Assembly: GCA_050184115.1 (NCBI GenBank)
Contig: JBFXAQ010000001.1
Location: 1,116,001 to 1,180,000 of the forward strand
Direction of reading: 5' to 3'
DNA length: 64,000 nucleotides
Origin: JACKNG01 sp050184115
Lineage (GTDB): Bacteria > Pseudomonadota > Gammaproteobacteria > Ga0077536
The notes beneath the pieces were generated by a model. That model ran no database searches, was not told the origin of the DNA, and was given only the letters and a program-made list of their open reading frames with translations. Made by a program: the position numbers and the translations under genes. Of this stretch, positions 1 to 10,400 are shown one piece after another (within the stretch, counting starts at the first letter, position 1; each line of letters starts with the position of its first letter).

Positions 1-330
1 TCGGTGGATCGCTACACGACCATTTTGGCGCACACCTACCCGGCACCCGGGAATGGCTGTGCGACTTCGAGGACGCGTGCTGCTTGCGCGCAGAGCTCTT
101 CGAGTGAGCGGCAGCGATGATTGCGTGTGACCGTGTCGTGCAGTGCTTTCAACAAGCGCTCGATGCGATTGACCACCGGATAATAGGCACGCTGGAACGA
201 GAGTGCGATCTTCGGGTGCCTGGATAACTAGGTGTTGACCGCGTGGCTCTTGCGCACGCCGTAGTTGTCGACGAGGGACACTAGATACCTCGCCTTCGGG
301 TAGGCCCGGTCCAGAGCTTCGAGCTAGCGA
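1..330 (-). pseudogene. IS630-type transposase remnant (C-terminal part)
   Basis: Read on the minus strand, this stretch encodes fragments typical of IS630-family DDE transposases: RYLVSLVDNYGVRKSHAV near 260-300 (the second catalytic Asp region) and VNRIERLLKALHDTVTRNH near 120-180 (the stretch around the catalytic Glu). The frame is broken by at least two in-frame stops (near 230 and 320). It also runs off the window start, so it cannot make a transposase. At its upstream end it is fused to an unrelated IS3-type OrfA fragment, so two elements have decayed into each other. Family assignment is by eye. Confidence 0.6.
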
Positions 331-414
331 CAGACGTCGCCGACCGCCGCGCCCACATCGTGCTGGCGCAGCTTGTTAGGTGATCTGATCGTCGGAATAC
401 TTCGAACGCTCCAT
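318..414 (-). pseudogene. IS3-family OrfA N-terminal remnant
   Basis: The minus strand from 414 reads MERSKYSDDQIT, the usual start of an IS3-family OrfA, preceded by a good ribosome-binding site (aggagaaaggac). It then meets a stop. The expected continuation (LRQ...VGDVCRQ) follows in another frame before the sequence joins the IS630 remnant. Only about 30 codons of OrfA survive, so this is a decayed insertion sequence scar at the island's left part. Confidence 0.6.
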
Positions 415-614
415 GTCCTTTCTCCTGTATTCGCGGACCTTAGAGCGCCACTTTAGTCCAGGTCCAAATTGCAGTCGATTACGGGGCTGACGTCACCCTT
501 CGCGCTTACCAACCACGAGGCCGATTATCTCGTTACCTGGGCCAAGTTCACGCGCCGCACGGACTAGCGTCGCCGCGCCGATTCGCTATCATCCTGACTG
601 GGGGAGGGGCAGGC
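415..614 (+). other. Gene-free leader before the SNF2 helicase
   Basis: About 200 nt between the IS relic and the helicase start. It should hold the promoter of the helicase/Hsp70-like pair, but I see no convincing -35/-10 pair. A purine-rich gggggagggg lies just upstream of the ATG at 615 and acts as the ribosome-binding site. Confidence 0.4.
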
Positions 615-3600
615 ATGGCGATACTGGCGCCAGGGACTACGGTTCGCGGCATCGACAATCCAGGACGCATCGGCACGGTGACCAATGCCGTGCCGCGCGA
701 GCGGCCGTCCGGCGTTTATGTTCAGGTGCGCTGGGCTGACGGTATTGCCGATTATCTGCATACGGATGAACTGGAAGCAGTCACTGAGAGTCCTGAGCTC
801 GACCCTTACGTGCTCGCACGCGAAGGCCGCTATGGGCGCGCAGCTGAACTCCGCCGCAGCCTGACCTTCGTTCACCTCGCCGGCCGGCTCGCGAACCTCG
901 TCTACGCGATGGGGATCACCGAGACCGATTTCTATCCGCACCAGTACCGCCCCTTGCTGACTCTACTCGAATCGCCCGTCAACGGCCTGCTGATCGCGGA
1001 CGAAGTCGGGCTCGGCAAAACCATTGAAGCCGGTCTCATCTGGACTGAACTCCGCGCGCGCTTCGATTTCCGCCGACTGCTCGTGGTCTGCCCCGCGATG
1101 CTGCGCGAGAAATGGCGCGCCGAACTTCGTCGGCGCTTCGGCGTCGATGCCTTACTGGTGGATGCCGCGCGGCTGCTCGACGAACTCGAGCAGCCGCGCG
1201 CCTATAGCGGGGACGGCCGCGCCTGGATTATCAGTTACTCGGCGGCGCGCCCACTCAAAGCTTGGCGCCCCGCGGGTGAAGGGCAGCGACCTGCCGCACC
1301 CAGTGCACGCTGGCGCCTCGCCGATCTGCTCGACGGCAACCGCGACAACGAGGCTCTGTTCGACCTCGTAGTGTTCGATGAAGCGCACTACATGCGCAAT
1401 CGCGAGAGTTCGCAATGGAAACTCGGTGATTTGCTCCGCGATTGCACCCTGTACCAGCTGATGCTGACGGCGACACCGATAAATCTGCGCAACCGTGATC
1501 TGTTCAATCTGCTCAATCTTATCGATCCGGACCACTTTCCGACCGAGCAGTCCTTCAGTTTGATGCTGACGGTGAATCAACCGCTGATTGCGGCGCGCGA
1601 CGCAGTTTTGAACGCGCAGGTCCCCGCGGCACAAGTCGTGGAGCTCCTCGAAGAAGCTCATCAGATCCGGCTCTTCTGGGATTCGACCCGGCTCGAGCAG
1701 GTGCTCGCCGATCCGCCGACTGATGCCCGCCTCGCTGACCGTGCGTATCGCGCCGAACTCGCCGATGTCCTAGAGCGCATGAATCTACTGTCGCATGTAC
1801 TCACCCGGACGCGTAAGCGCGATGTGACGACGGCGCGCGTGCTACGAGAGGTCAAGCGCGAGGCAGTGCCGATGAAAGAGGCCGAGCGCGCGCTCTACGA
1901 CGCGGTGACTGACGCAGTACGGCGTTACGCGTTGAAGCGCGGGATCAGCGACGGCTTCCTGCTCTCGATGCCACAGCGCCAGGTGAGCTCGTCTCCTGCT
2001 GCGATCGCCCAGGCCTGGTTCGGCGGGCAGGCGGCGCTCGAGGAGTTGGTGGAAGATCTTGAGCCCGAACTCGACGATGAAATCGAAGAGGAGATCACGG
2101 GTGAGAGCCTGCGTGAAGCGCTGCAGGCCATGATCCCGCGGCGCGTCGATCCCTTGCAACTTGCGTCGCTGCGCGATGAAGACAGCAAGTTCGAACGGCT
2201 GCGCGAAGTGGCCGTTCGGTTCCTGCACGATCACCCTGGCGAGAAAATCGTTCTGTTCACGACGTTCCGACCAACCGCGCGCTACCTGGTCGAACGGCTG
2301 AACGAGATTGGCCTCCCGTCGCTGCTGCTCCTGGGCGGCATGCGTAAATCCAAACAAGAAGTGATCCACGAATTCGAGCGCAGCCGCACGCTGCGTTTCC
2401 TGATCTCGACCGAAGTCGCGTCCGAAGGCGTCGATTTGCAGTTCTGCCGCGTGCTCGTAAATTACGATCTGCCGTGGAATCCAACCCGAATCGAACAGCG
2501 CATCGGCCGTATCGACCGCCTGGGGCAGCAGGCCGATCTGATCCATATCTGGAATCTTTATTACGAAAACACGATTGACGCGCGCATCGTCGATCGCCTT
2601 TTCGTGCGTTTGCGCATTTTCGAAGAGGCCCTGGGCGAGGCCGAAGCTGTAGTAGGCGACGCGGTGCGTCGGCTCGAGTCGTCCTTGTTCGAACGCCCGT
2701 TATCGCCGGAGGAGGAAGCGACGCGCATCGAGCAGACCGCTCAGACGCTCGAAAACCTGCGCCTGCAGCGCGAGGAACTCGAACGCAACGCGGCGCACAT
2801 GATGGCCCATGGGCAGCGCGTGATGGAGCGCATCGAAGCGGCGCGGGAGCTTTCGCGCCGGGTTACCGAGGATGACCTCTACGTCTACGTCAAGGATTAT
2901 CTCGAAGGCTACGCGCCCGGTCATCGTTTCGCGCAGGAGGGTAACGATCGCATGCGGGTTCGTATCCAATTGCCAAGCGAGCTTGCCTTGCGGCTCGAAG
3001 ATTATATGCGTGAGCATGGGCAACAGGGCAAGACGGGGCTCGCGAGCGGTACATCCTGCCTGTGTCATTTCCTGAACCGTATCAGCGCTGCCGCAGAGCG
3101 CGGCGTTGAGACAGTCCACCAATTCCATCCTCTGATCCGCTACATCACGGAAGATCTGCGTATTCGAGAGGAACACTTTTACCCATTGGTCGCATTGCGC
3201 GTCGAGCGTGCAGCGTTCGCGGCGGGCACGGAGGGCGACTACGCCTTCTACGTGCAACGCTGGGCTTTCGGTGGCGTGAGAGAAGAAGAGGTGATGGCTG
3301 TTGCCGTGGTCGATCTGCGGAACGCAGAGCTGCTTGCGGACGATGCCGGCGATCTCCTCGTTCAAATGACCCGTCTCAAGGGGCAGGACTGGCTGGAAGC
3401 GAAGCATATCGTCGATCTGGAGCAGGTACTGGCTGCATTCGACCTGGCGGAGACGGTGCTCGGCGAGCGCTATCGCAAGGCTCTTGCGGCACGTCGCGCA
3501 GAAAACTCCGATCGCGCACGTTTCCAGCGCCAGACCATCAAGGAGCATCTGGACCGGCGCATGGCGAGCCTGCGGGAAACGCGCGCGAAACATCTCGAAG

Positions 3601-3749
3601 CCGGGCGCGGCTCACTCGTCGCCGCTACCGAGGGCCAGATGCGTAAGCTCGAGTCGCGTATGGCGCTGCGCCTCGAGGCCATCGCTGGGCGTGAGAACGT
3701 GACAGCTGACAAGCAGTTCATCGGTGCCGGCGTGATCCGAGTGGAGTAG
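615..3749 (+). CDS. SNF2/RapA-type superfamily 2 helicase (defence-type)
   Basis: A 1044-residue SF2 ATPase of the SNF2/RapA class. The first ~55 residues form a small beta-rich lead domain (IGTV...VYVQVRWADG...YLHTDELE), as in RapA-like proteins that bind nucleic acid. Walker A is GLGKT at 132-136, motif II is DEAH near 255, the SAT-like motif is TATPIN, and motif VI is QRIGRIDRLGQ near 630-640. The last third is rich in charged helices and probably coiled coil. ATP-driven translocation on DNA is the family activity; the target is unknown. Sixteen bases separate it from the Hsp70-like gene, so the two are likely cotranscribed. The architecture resembles DISARM DrmD, but no drmA, drmB or drmC is present, so I do not call it DISARM. 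Confidence 0.85.
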   Translation: MAILAPGTTVRGIDNPGRIGTVTNAVPRERPSGVYVQVRWADGIADYLHTDELEAVTESPELDPYVLAREGRYGRAAELRRSLTFVHLAGRLANLVYAMGITETDFYPHQYRPLLTLLESPVNGLLIADEVGLGKTIEAGLIWTELRARFDFRRLLVVCPAMLREKWRAELRRRFGVDALLVDAARLLDELEQPRAYSGDGRAWIISYSAARPLKAWRPAGEGQRPAAPSARWRLADLLDGNRDNEALFDLVVFDEAHYMRNRESSQWKLGDLLRDCTLYQLMLTATPINLRNRDLFNLLNLIDPDHFPTEQSFSLMLTVNQPLIAARDAVLNAQVPAAQVVELLEEAHQIRLFWDSTRLEQVLADPPTDARLADRAYRAELADVLERMNLLSHVLTRTRKRDVTTARVLREVKREAVPMKEAERALYDAVTDAVRRYALKRGISDGFLLSMPQRQVSSSPAAIAQAWFGGQAALEELVEDLEPELDDEIEEEITGESLREALQAMIPRRVDPLQLASLRDEDSKFERLREVAVRFLHDHPGEKIVLFTTFRPTARYLVERLNEIGLPSLLLLGGMRKSKQEVIHEFERSRTLRFLISTEVASEGVDLQFCRVLVNYDLPWNPTRIEQRIGRIDRLGQQADLIHIWNLYYENTIDARIVDRLFVRLRIFEEALGEAEAVVGDAVRRLESSLFERPLSPEEEATRIEQTAQTLENLRLQREELERNAAHMMAHGQRVMERIEAARELSRRVTEDDLYVYVKDYLEGYAPGHRFAQEGNDRMRVRIQLPSELALRLEDYMREHGQQGKTGLASGTSCLCHFLNRISAAAERGVETVHQFHPLIRYITEDLRIREEHFYPLVALRVERAAFAAGTEGDYAFYVQRWAFGGVREEEVMAVAVVDLRNAELLADDAGDLLVQMTRLKGQDWLEAKHIVDLEQVLAAFDLAETVLGERYRKALAARRAENSDRARFQRQTIKEHLDRRMASLRETRAKHLEAGRGSLVAATEGQMRKLESRMALRLEAIAGRENVTADKQFIGAGVIRVE

Positions 3750-3765
3750 CAGGGTAGGAGGGGCG

Positions 3766-5331
3766 ATGCGCGATCTCAAGGCGATGCTGACGAAACTCTT
3801 CAAGGGCCAAGCTCGTGTACTGGTCCGGCCGGCCGCGGCGGAAGCCCCGCCACGACCATCAACGGCAACAGAGCCACGACCGCCGCGGACACCAGCGGCA
3901 CGACCACAATCAGAGAAGCCTCGGGCCGCACCGCCTACGGCCGCTACCCCCCCCGAGGATGCAGCAGAAGCTCCGGCGCCTTCGGATCGCCTGAGGCAGA
4001 CCGCCCGTAACACCTATGCCCATGAGCCAGCACCCTGGGTTGCGCGTGGCACAGCGACGCAACCCGGCGGCGCTGTTGCCGGACGGGTGCTGCCAATCCG
4101 CATCGGCCTCGATTTCGGCAGTGCTTACTCGAAAGCGGCCGTTAGCCTGCTAGGCCAGGTACGCTTCGTCAGCTGGGAGGGGCTGCTGGATGGGGAGCTG
4201 CCGCTCTATTTTCCGGACGAACTCACCGAACTGAGCGGTGACCGGGTGCGGCCTGGTGCAATGCGCTATGGCGGTCCGGTACGGTCCGAGCTGAAGCTGC
4301 CCCTGCTCCGGAAAGACGCGCCGGCGGATCCTGACGCGGACGCTCGGGTCGCCATATTTCTCGCCTGGGCGTTTCGCTACATCCGTGCTTGGGTCTGGGA
4401 GTCCTGCGCCGATCTCGTGCGTGATCGTCGGGTCGCCTGGACCGTCAATCTAGGCTGCCCGGCGAATTCCTGGAGCTCGCAGACGCTACTGCAACACTAC
4501 GAACACCTAGCACGCGCTGCCTGGCGACTTAGTCTGCAGCCTGGCGAGATCGGCTATGGCGCCGCGCGCCAACTGATCGCGGCGAGGGGCGAGCAGGCGA
4601 TGTCGGATCTCGATGAACTCCGCATCGTGCCCGAGTTCATCGCGGAAATTGCAGGCTATGTGTTCTCACCGCAGCGCGCGGACGGACCGCATCTGCTGAT
4701 CGACGTTGGCGCCGGCACGGTCGATATGGCTTGTTTCAACGTCTATGAACACCAGGGCGAGAACGTCTTTCCGATCTTCAGTAGTGCGGTGGAATTCCTG
4801 GGGACCCATCATTTGATGATGGAGCGCCTCAAAGCGGCCGGGAAAGCGCGTGAGCGTTGGGACGATACCAGCGCCGTCCCCACAGCCGACGCGCTCGCGA
4901 TTGAGCTCGGCGTGCCAGGGAACAGTATTGCGGCAGCCGACCAGGCGTTCACGACTACGATGGCGGCACGTATCGTGAAAGTCATGACCGATGCGCGCCT
5001 ACATTGGCCGCATGCGCAGGCCTGGCGTCAGGGGGTGCCGACGTTCCTGCTTGGCGGCGGCGCCGAGTGTGAGGTCTATCGTGCTGCGCTTGAGCGCGCG
5101 AGCACACAACTCAAATGCCCTCTACCCCTGCTCTCGCGTGGCTATCTGACCGGCTTGGCGGGGAGGCAGGCACTCGGACAGTCCCCCGCGCTGCGCCTCG
5201 CGGTCGCGCACGGCCTGACTTACGACAGCGAAAGCCTCGGCCGCGTACGGTCCACGCAGGACATTCCACGTATTGCCGCTACTACGAATAGCCGTCAGCG
5301 TCCCGATCGCGACGAGCTCTATCCTAAATAG
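3766..5331 (+). CDS. Hsp70/actin-fold ATPase with Pro/Ala-rich N-terminal linker
   Basis: A 521-residue protein with the three nucleotide-binding signatures of the actin/Hsp70/sugar kinase superfamily: phosphate-1 IGLDFGSAYSKAAV near 111, phosphate-2 LLIDVGAGTVDMACFN near 311 and adenosine motif FLLGGGAECEVY near 426. The Hsp70 substrate-binding domain is absent. The first ~30 residues are basic, followed by a Pro/Ala/Thr-rich linker (about 25-75) that contains a run of eight C (3947-3954). It starts 16 bp after the helicase with ribosome-binding site gtaggagggg. The tight pairing suggests that the ATPase acts with, or regulates, the helicase, for example as a switch or assembly factor. That is inference; the superfamily does not fix the function. 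Confidence 0.75.
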   Translation: MRDLKAMLTKLFKGQARVLVRPAAAEAPPRPSTATEPRPPRTPAARPQSEKPRAAPPTAATPPEDAAEAPAPSDRLRQTARNTYAHEPAPWVARGTATQPGGAVAGRVLPIRIGLDFGSAYSKAAVSLLGQVRFVSWEGLLDGELPLYFPDELTELSGDRVRPGAMRYGGPVRSELKLPLLRKDAPADPDADARVAIFLAWAFRYIRAWVWESCADLVRDRRVAWTVNLGCPANSWSSQTLLQHYEHLARAAWRLSLQPGEIGYGAARQLIAARGEQAMSDLDELRIVPEFIAEIAGYVFSPQRADGPHLLIDVGAGTVDMACFNVYEHQGENVFPIFSSAVEFLGTHHLMMERLKAAGKARERWDDTSAVPTADALAIELGVPGNSIAAADQAFTTTMAARIVKVMTDARLHWPHAQAWRQGVPTFLLGGGAECEVYRAALERASTQLKCPLPLLSRGYLTGLAGRQALGQSPALRLAVAHGLTYDSESLGRVRSTQDIPRIAATTNSRQRPDRDELYPK

Positions 5332-5464
5332 CCGGCTTGAAATGCGCATTTCTTCGATGATGCCAACCCGTCAGGCGGACTTGCCGTGCAAGCTTCGATC
5401 CTCGCCACGCAGATCAGTCAGAGCGTGGAAGATTTCACGCATATCCATAGAACCCGCTTACCAG

Positions 5465-7339
5465 CTACGGCGACGCAGGCCAAATCATGTTAACGAGCGC
5501 CCCCAAATCCGATGCACGCTTATGAATGTGCTGCTCGTCCCACACATCAACCTCAGCCACCTCTCGGTTGAGGACGAGTAGCGATTTTCCGAGCCGTGCA
5601 CGCTTTTGAGCCCAAGCACCATTGCTAAGACTGGGATTCAACGCCTCAGTCACGAGTGTCAGGTTTCCAAGCGTATTGATTCCTTGCTGCCTGGCCTCCA
5701 TCTGCGACTTTGCCTCGTCATCCAAGACATTCCCGTTCAGTGTCGCCTGAAACGTCGACTCGCATGGCGCAATGGCTCCACTTGGGAGCGGCCAATGTTC
5801 CGCCCACTTCTGTGGCATAACGTGCTCGATCGTTAGGTTGCTCGTGTCGAGCGTCGTCTCATCAAACTTCGTGCGCTTGCCGTATTCAAGCTGCTGCAAG
5901 ATGTAACGTAGTCTCGCTGCGGGGATGCTTCCATAGATTCCGCGTGTTGTTGCAGCCTCCAAGACTTGACCGTCGCTGGGCATTCTAGACGCGTCACCAG
6001 TCAGAGCGGCCAAGTCCGCGGCGAACGCAACGACATTTGTGCCATTCTCATTCAGGCTACGGATCATCATGATCGCGACCTTGTTGTAGTTCTTGGTCGT
6101 CAGCCCGCACAGCTCGCGTCGAACAACGTAATTCTCGAGAATCCTGAACAAGCTTTCTTTCTCTTCGTCTTCAACCTCTTGTGCATTGATCCAGAGTACT
6201 ACCGGGTGAAAGGTGGACAGGTCCCAGTACCGCAATACCTGAGTTAGCCGATTCGTTACCGGATTGGAGAGCTCTTCCATCCCACGGTAGGTCTTTGCGT
6301 GACGTAATAGGATGTCAAGCTCTTCCCCTACTGTCGGGAAGTCTCTCTCGCGTGCGTAGTGCTGGTATTCGGTCGCAATCTTGCCCGTATTTACCTCTCT
6401 TGCCGTTTCCGCGACGACAGCGTGTGAGATCAGCTGATCCGCCCTTGCACGCTTGAAGCGACCCTGCCGAACCTGTGCGCTCCAGAAAGGTCCCTCGAAC
6501 TCTTTCCACCGTTCGTCGAACAGCCTCTCGTCGTCCTCGCCGGTCTTGCGGGCGCGATGAAAGACATCGTTACGAATTAGATCGAATGGGGACAGCGGTT
6601 TCGCCATACCGTTTAGCGATGCGAAGATTTCCTGTGCGTCGTCGTTTTCGTCGAGATGAATCATCACAATCTGGAAGCCGGAGAGGAAGCCTGATAACAG
6701 GGCGTCAAGCGTATCCTCGGCCGTCGATCCATCATTCTTGACGCGATCGTCGATGAATTCGTTGATGGCTTCGTGCAGAAACCAATAGGCTCTCAGTAGG
6801 TTCGGAGCCTGACCTTTAATGAGATTCCCATTCTTATAGAAATACTTCTTCTCGAGCTTCTGAATGCTCTTCCGCGGATTGTCGACGATGTTCCGGTAAA
6901 GCTGGCGGTCATAGGCAGAAGGCCAAAGCTTGTACCGCTCCCTTTCGGGCTCGGCCATGCCTTTACCGAGTTCGTTGAAGAGATACGTTTCTACGACGTC
7001 CTGAATCCGCGGCAATTCACGCTCGCGGGCAACTTCTCGCATCGTGATGAGCACCAGCTCGAAGGTTGTTATACGTTGCTGCCCGTCTACCAGATAGCGC
7101 TTGCGTATCGTGCCGAACGGCTGGCGCGAAGGCTCCGAGTAAATAATCGCTCCGAAGTAATGCGGGTACGCACGGCGCCCGTCGAGATGCTCCTCTGCTT
7201 TGTCCCGCAAATCCTCCCAGAGTTTCGGGATCTGCTTGTCTTCGTTGGCTTCCCACTCATAATGCCGCTGATAGACGGGCACCACCCACTGCTGCTTCTC
7301 GCTTAGTACCACCTCAAGCCGGAATGCATCTGCCCGCAT
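5465..7339 (-). CDS. GmrSD-type DUF262/DUF1524 nuclease
   Basis: A 624-residue fusion of the two halves of GmrSD type IV restriction enzymes. The N-terminal DUF262 part has PVYQRHYEWE at 21-30 and the nucleotide-binding motif DGQQR at 85-89. The C-terminal DUF1524 part has an HNH-like signature, with LTIEHVMPQKW near 500 and NTLGNLTLV near 560. Members cleave DNA carrying modified bases, often glucosylated hydroxymethylcytosine, in an NTP-dependent way. It is the last gene of the minus-strand defence train, 121 bp downstream of the DUF499 gene, so it may be cotranscribed or have its own promoter. It sits beside a DNA methylase, so its target is presumably not the methylase product. Confidence 0.85.
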   Translation of the reverse strand: MRADAFRLEVVLSEKQQWVVPVYQRHYEWEANEDKQIPKLWEDLRDKAEEHLDGRRAYPHYFGAIIYSEPSRQPFGTIRKRYLVDGQQRITTFELVLITMREVARERELPRIQDVVETYLFNELGKGMAEPERERYKLWPSAYDRQLYRNIVDNPRKSIQKLEKKYFYKNGNLIKGQAPNLLRAYWFLHEAINEFIDDRVKNDGSTAEDTLDALLSGFLSGFQIVMIHLDENDDAQEIFASLNGMAKPLSPFDLIRNDVFHRARKTGEDDERLFDERWKEFEGPFWSAQVRQGRFKRARADQLISHAVVAETAREVNTGKIATEYQHYARERDFPTVGEELDILLRHAKTYRGMEELSNPVTNRLTQVLRYWDLSTFHPVVLWINAQEVEDEEKESLFRILENYVVRRELCGLTTKNYNKVAIMMIRSLNENGTNVVAFAADLAALTGDASRMPSDGQVLEAATTRGIYGSIPAARLRYILQQLEYGKRTKFDETTLDTSNLTIEHVMPQKWAEHWPLPSGAIAPCESTFQATLNGNVLDDEAKSQMEARQQGINTLGNLTLVTEALNPSLSNGAWAQKRARLGKSLLVLNREVAEVDVWDEQHIHKRASDLGALVNMIWPASP

Positions 7340-7460
7340 CGTTCATTTCCCGTTCTCAAAATTGATCTGTACCCGGCATCATGATGAACCGCCATCAGGA
7401 CGTCGATGCTCCGGCGAAAGCACTACGCCCAACTCTCGCGGGATTGCTTCACTCGCCGAT

Positions 7461-10400
7461 TCAGTTGATTTGCCAACCTGTCTTGACCTTGCCCAAAATA
7501 CCATTGACACGGTCGATGACCTCCTGCTCGACCTTGCCTGCTTCGCCGAACTCAACCGTGACCTTGATGTGTAGGGCATGCCCCGCAGTCACCTGCCGAA
7601 GCTCATCTATCTGGTCAGCCAGATCCTGCACCTCGTGAGTTTCCAGGTCAGCGCTCGCTACCTTGGTACCGGGAGTAGGCGCAGGCGCTTCTTTCACCCC
7701 CTTGACCAGTCGAACCTTTATTGCGCTCGCTCCACCAAGGTCGCAAGGCCAAGGTCCAGACTCCAGCGTCCGCTCGAATAGCCCCAGGCGAAACCCGTCA
7801 TCCAGTGCCTGCCGAACTGGTGTCCAGGGCAGCGGTTTACCTGCCATGGCGGAGATCGCGGCATGGAGCAGATGAGCAGTCGTCTCATCGCCAGCCCAAG
7901 CACTACCAAGCTGGGCGGGCAACAAATCCGCTGAGGAGATGGGCGCGGGAGGTGGATACAGCACGGCTTGGTCGTTCAAGAATCCTGCCGGCACTTCTTC
8001 GCCAAGAACACTGATGGTGCCGTTCACCAGCCAAATTCGCCCGTTCTTGACGCCCAAGCCCACTGCCGCCTTGATCGCCCCTTCCTCGGCGGCTGGAATG
8101 AGCAGGTTTTCCGTGTAGTCCCCTTTGTCGATGGGCACGAAGTGCTTGCCGGAGAAGTAAGAGGACAGATCGGCGACGGTGATGGATTCGTTGTCCCACA
8201 ACCCAGGCAAGGTCCCCGGTGCCAGGACGGCGTAATCGAGTTCGGTTAGCATCGCCACGTCGGACAGAACAACCTCGAGACTCGGGTCTCCCAGGGCGGT
8301 CTCGTCGGGCCGGCTTTTCCAAAACGTCCGGACCGACTTGTCGCCGCGAGTCACGCGCAGGACGAAATCTCCCGCCTCGGACCCCTGGAGCAGTGTTTCC
8401 AGAATCGCCGTGCGATTGAGCATCTTCGGCAACCGCGCCGTGGCGGCGAATGCGCCGACAAGATCCTTCACGAAACGAGCCTTCTCGCCCTCCGCCCAGA
8501 GGTCATAGGGTCCACCCGGCAGCAGGGCTTCGGCATTGACCGCCGTACTCTCGATCCGTAGCCGCTTGTCGGCCACGATCTTGCCGAACAACGGATCGTT
8601 GTCGACGTTGATGCGATAGGCGGCGATGTCATTGGCGTCGTTTACGGTCGCCGCGATGCTGTACGCCATCACGATCTGCGAGACCATCTCGCCGCGCGCA
8701 GCCCGCAGGTTGGTCTCCAGGCGCGCGGTCGCGGCGGTATCCACGTCGTCGCGTTCCTTTAGCATCTCCCGCACCTTCTCCCAGCCGAGCAAGTCACGCA
8801 CCTTCTCGCGTGCCACCTCGATGCCTTCCTTGGAAGGCACGGCCAGCACTACTGCATTCCGATTGAGTGCCCGCGGCTTGTCGGGGCCAGTTGTCTCGTC
8901 GATGAAGCGCTTGGCCTCGGGGCTCGGCTTGCCGCCTTCGGAGGCTGCCTTCGGTCCGAGCACGGCATAGTGGAACTCGCCGTCGTCCTCGATCTCGGAA
9001 GGCCGCGCCGGCAGCATGTGCACCTTCACGCCGGCGCCGCGCGCGCCCTCGGAAAGCTTCGACGCGCCGCGGATCTCCTTCTCAAGCACCTCGTCTAGAA
9101 CCGTCGGGCTTATATGGCTGCGCGCATCATGGTGCATCTGCTTGAGGTTCGGCTTCGAGCCCAGACGCCAAAGCTTAGGTAGTCCATCTTCCCGATCGTC
9201 GATGAAGGTATCGTCCAGGTACCAGGAAGTATCTGCCCAACGCGCCAGCCCCTTGTCCAACTCGATGCGGTCGGGCGCTCCACCGCCAACGAGCAGCTTC
9301 AGATCGCGCGTGACGGCCCGCTGGCCGATCGGCTGGGAATGCAGGAAGGTCGTAACCACGGCCTGCTCGGCCTCGCGTCCGCTCAGGCTGCCGAGGCCTT
9401 CCTGGGCCTTGCTGGCATGTGCAAGTTCTGCCTCCAGGATCGCGGGCCAGTTCTGCCGCCGCCCCTCGTACTGCTCCACCTGGGCGATGTTGGCAAGCTC
9501 CCTCGCCGCAATGCTCAGCCCTTCTTCGCCTTGGGCGGCCAGGAACACCTGGGCACCGACGATCGGCAGCTGGTCCCACTTCTCGGCATCGCGCAGGGCC
9601 GTCGCCAGGGTCTTCAGAATGCCGCGGGTCTGCTGGAAGCCCTCCAGCTGCGTCCATTTCGCGTAGAACAGGTCCACCAGATCCGGGTGGAAGGGATAGG
9701 CATCGCGATAGCGTTTTTCTTCCTGGGCGCGGTGCTTTTTGGTGTATTCGTCGATGGTCTCGATGCTGTTGAGTGCGGCCATGACCTGCTGCGGCCACTG
9801 GCCCTGGTCCATGTAGCTTTCCAGCTCGAACAACCGGCGACGCAGAATCTCCGGCACGTCGTGGCTTTCCACCGGCTGGATGCCTTCGTCGGCCACCCGC
9901 TTGAACTCGTCATAGAGCTCCTTGCTGATCCGCTTGCCCAGCTCATCCATCTTCTTGGTGTCGGAGGCCAGCAGCGAAGCCACCAGGCAGCACTGCGGCA
10001 CCTTGGCGACCGCCTGCGTAAGGCTGTGCAGGAAGTCGGCCATGCGTCCGACCCAGGCAGGGTCCTGATCGGCTACGGTGCGGACAAACCACAGCACCTC
10101 GTCGAACAGGATCAGTATCGACGGCATATCCTGGCGGGCGAGCCCGAGCAGCTTTTCCATCACGTTGGTGGCGGGCGGGCTCGGACGCTCCGACCCGTCG
10201 TCCTTCAACAATCGCAGGCCGGCTTCACCCGCGAGCTGCCAGGCGAGCACGCTCCAGGGCATCTTGAGCGTGCGCAGCGTCCCATCCGGCGCCTTGACCT
10301 CCATGCCTTGCTCGGCATCCAGGCGGTCGAACACCACGGCCGCCACGCGGGCCTTGGGAAACCCGCCCTCGATCGCGCAATGGGTCCGAAACTGCTGCAC

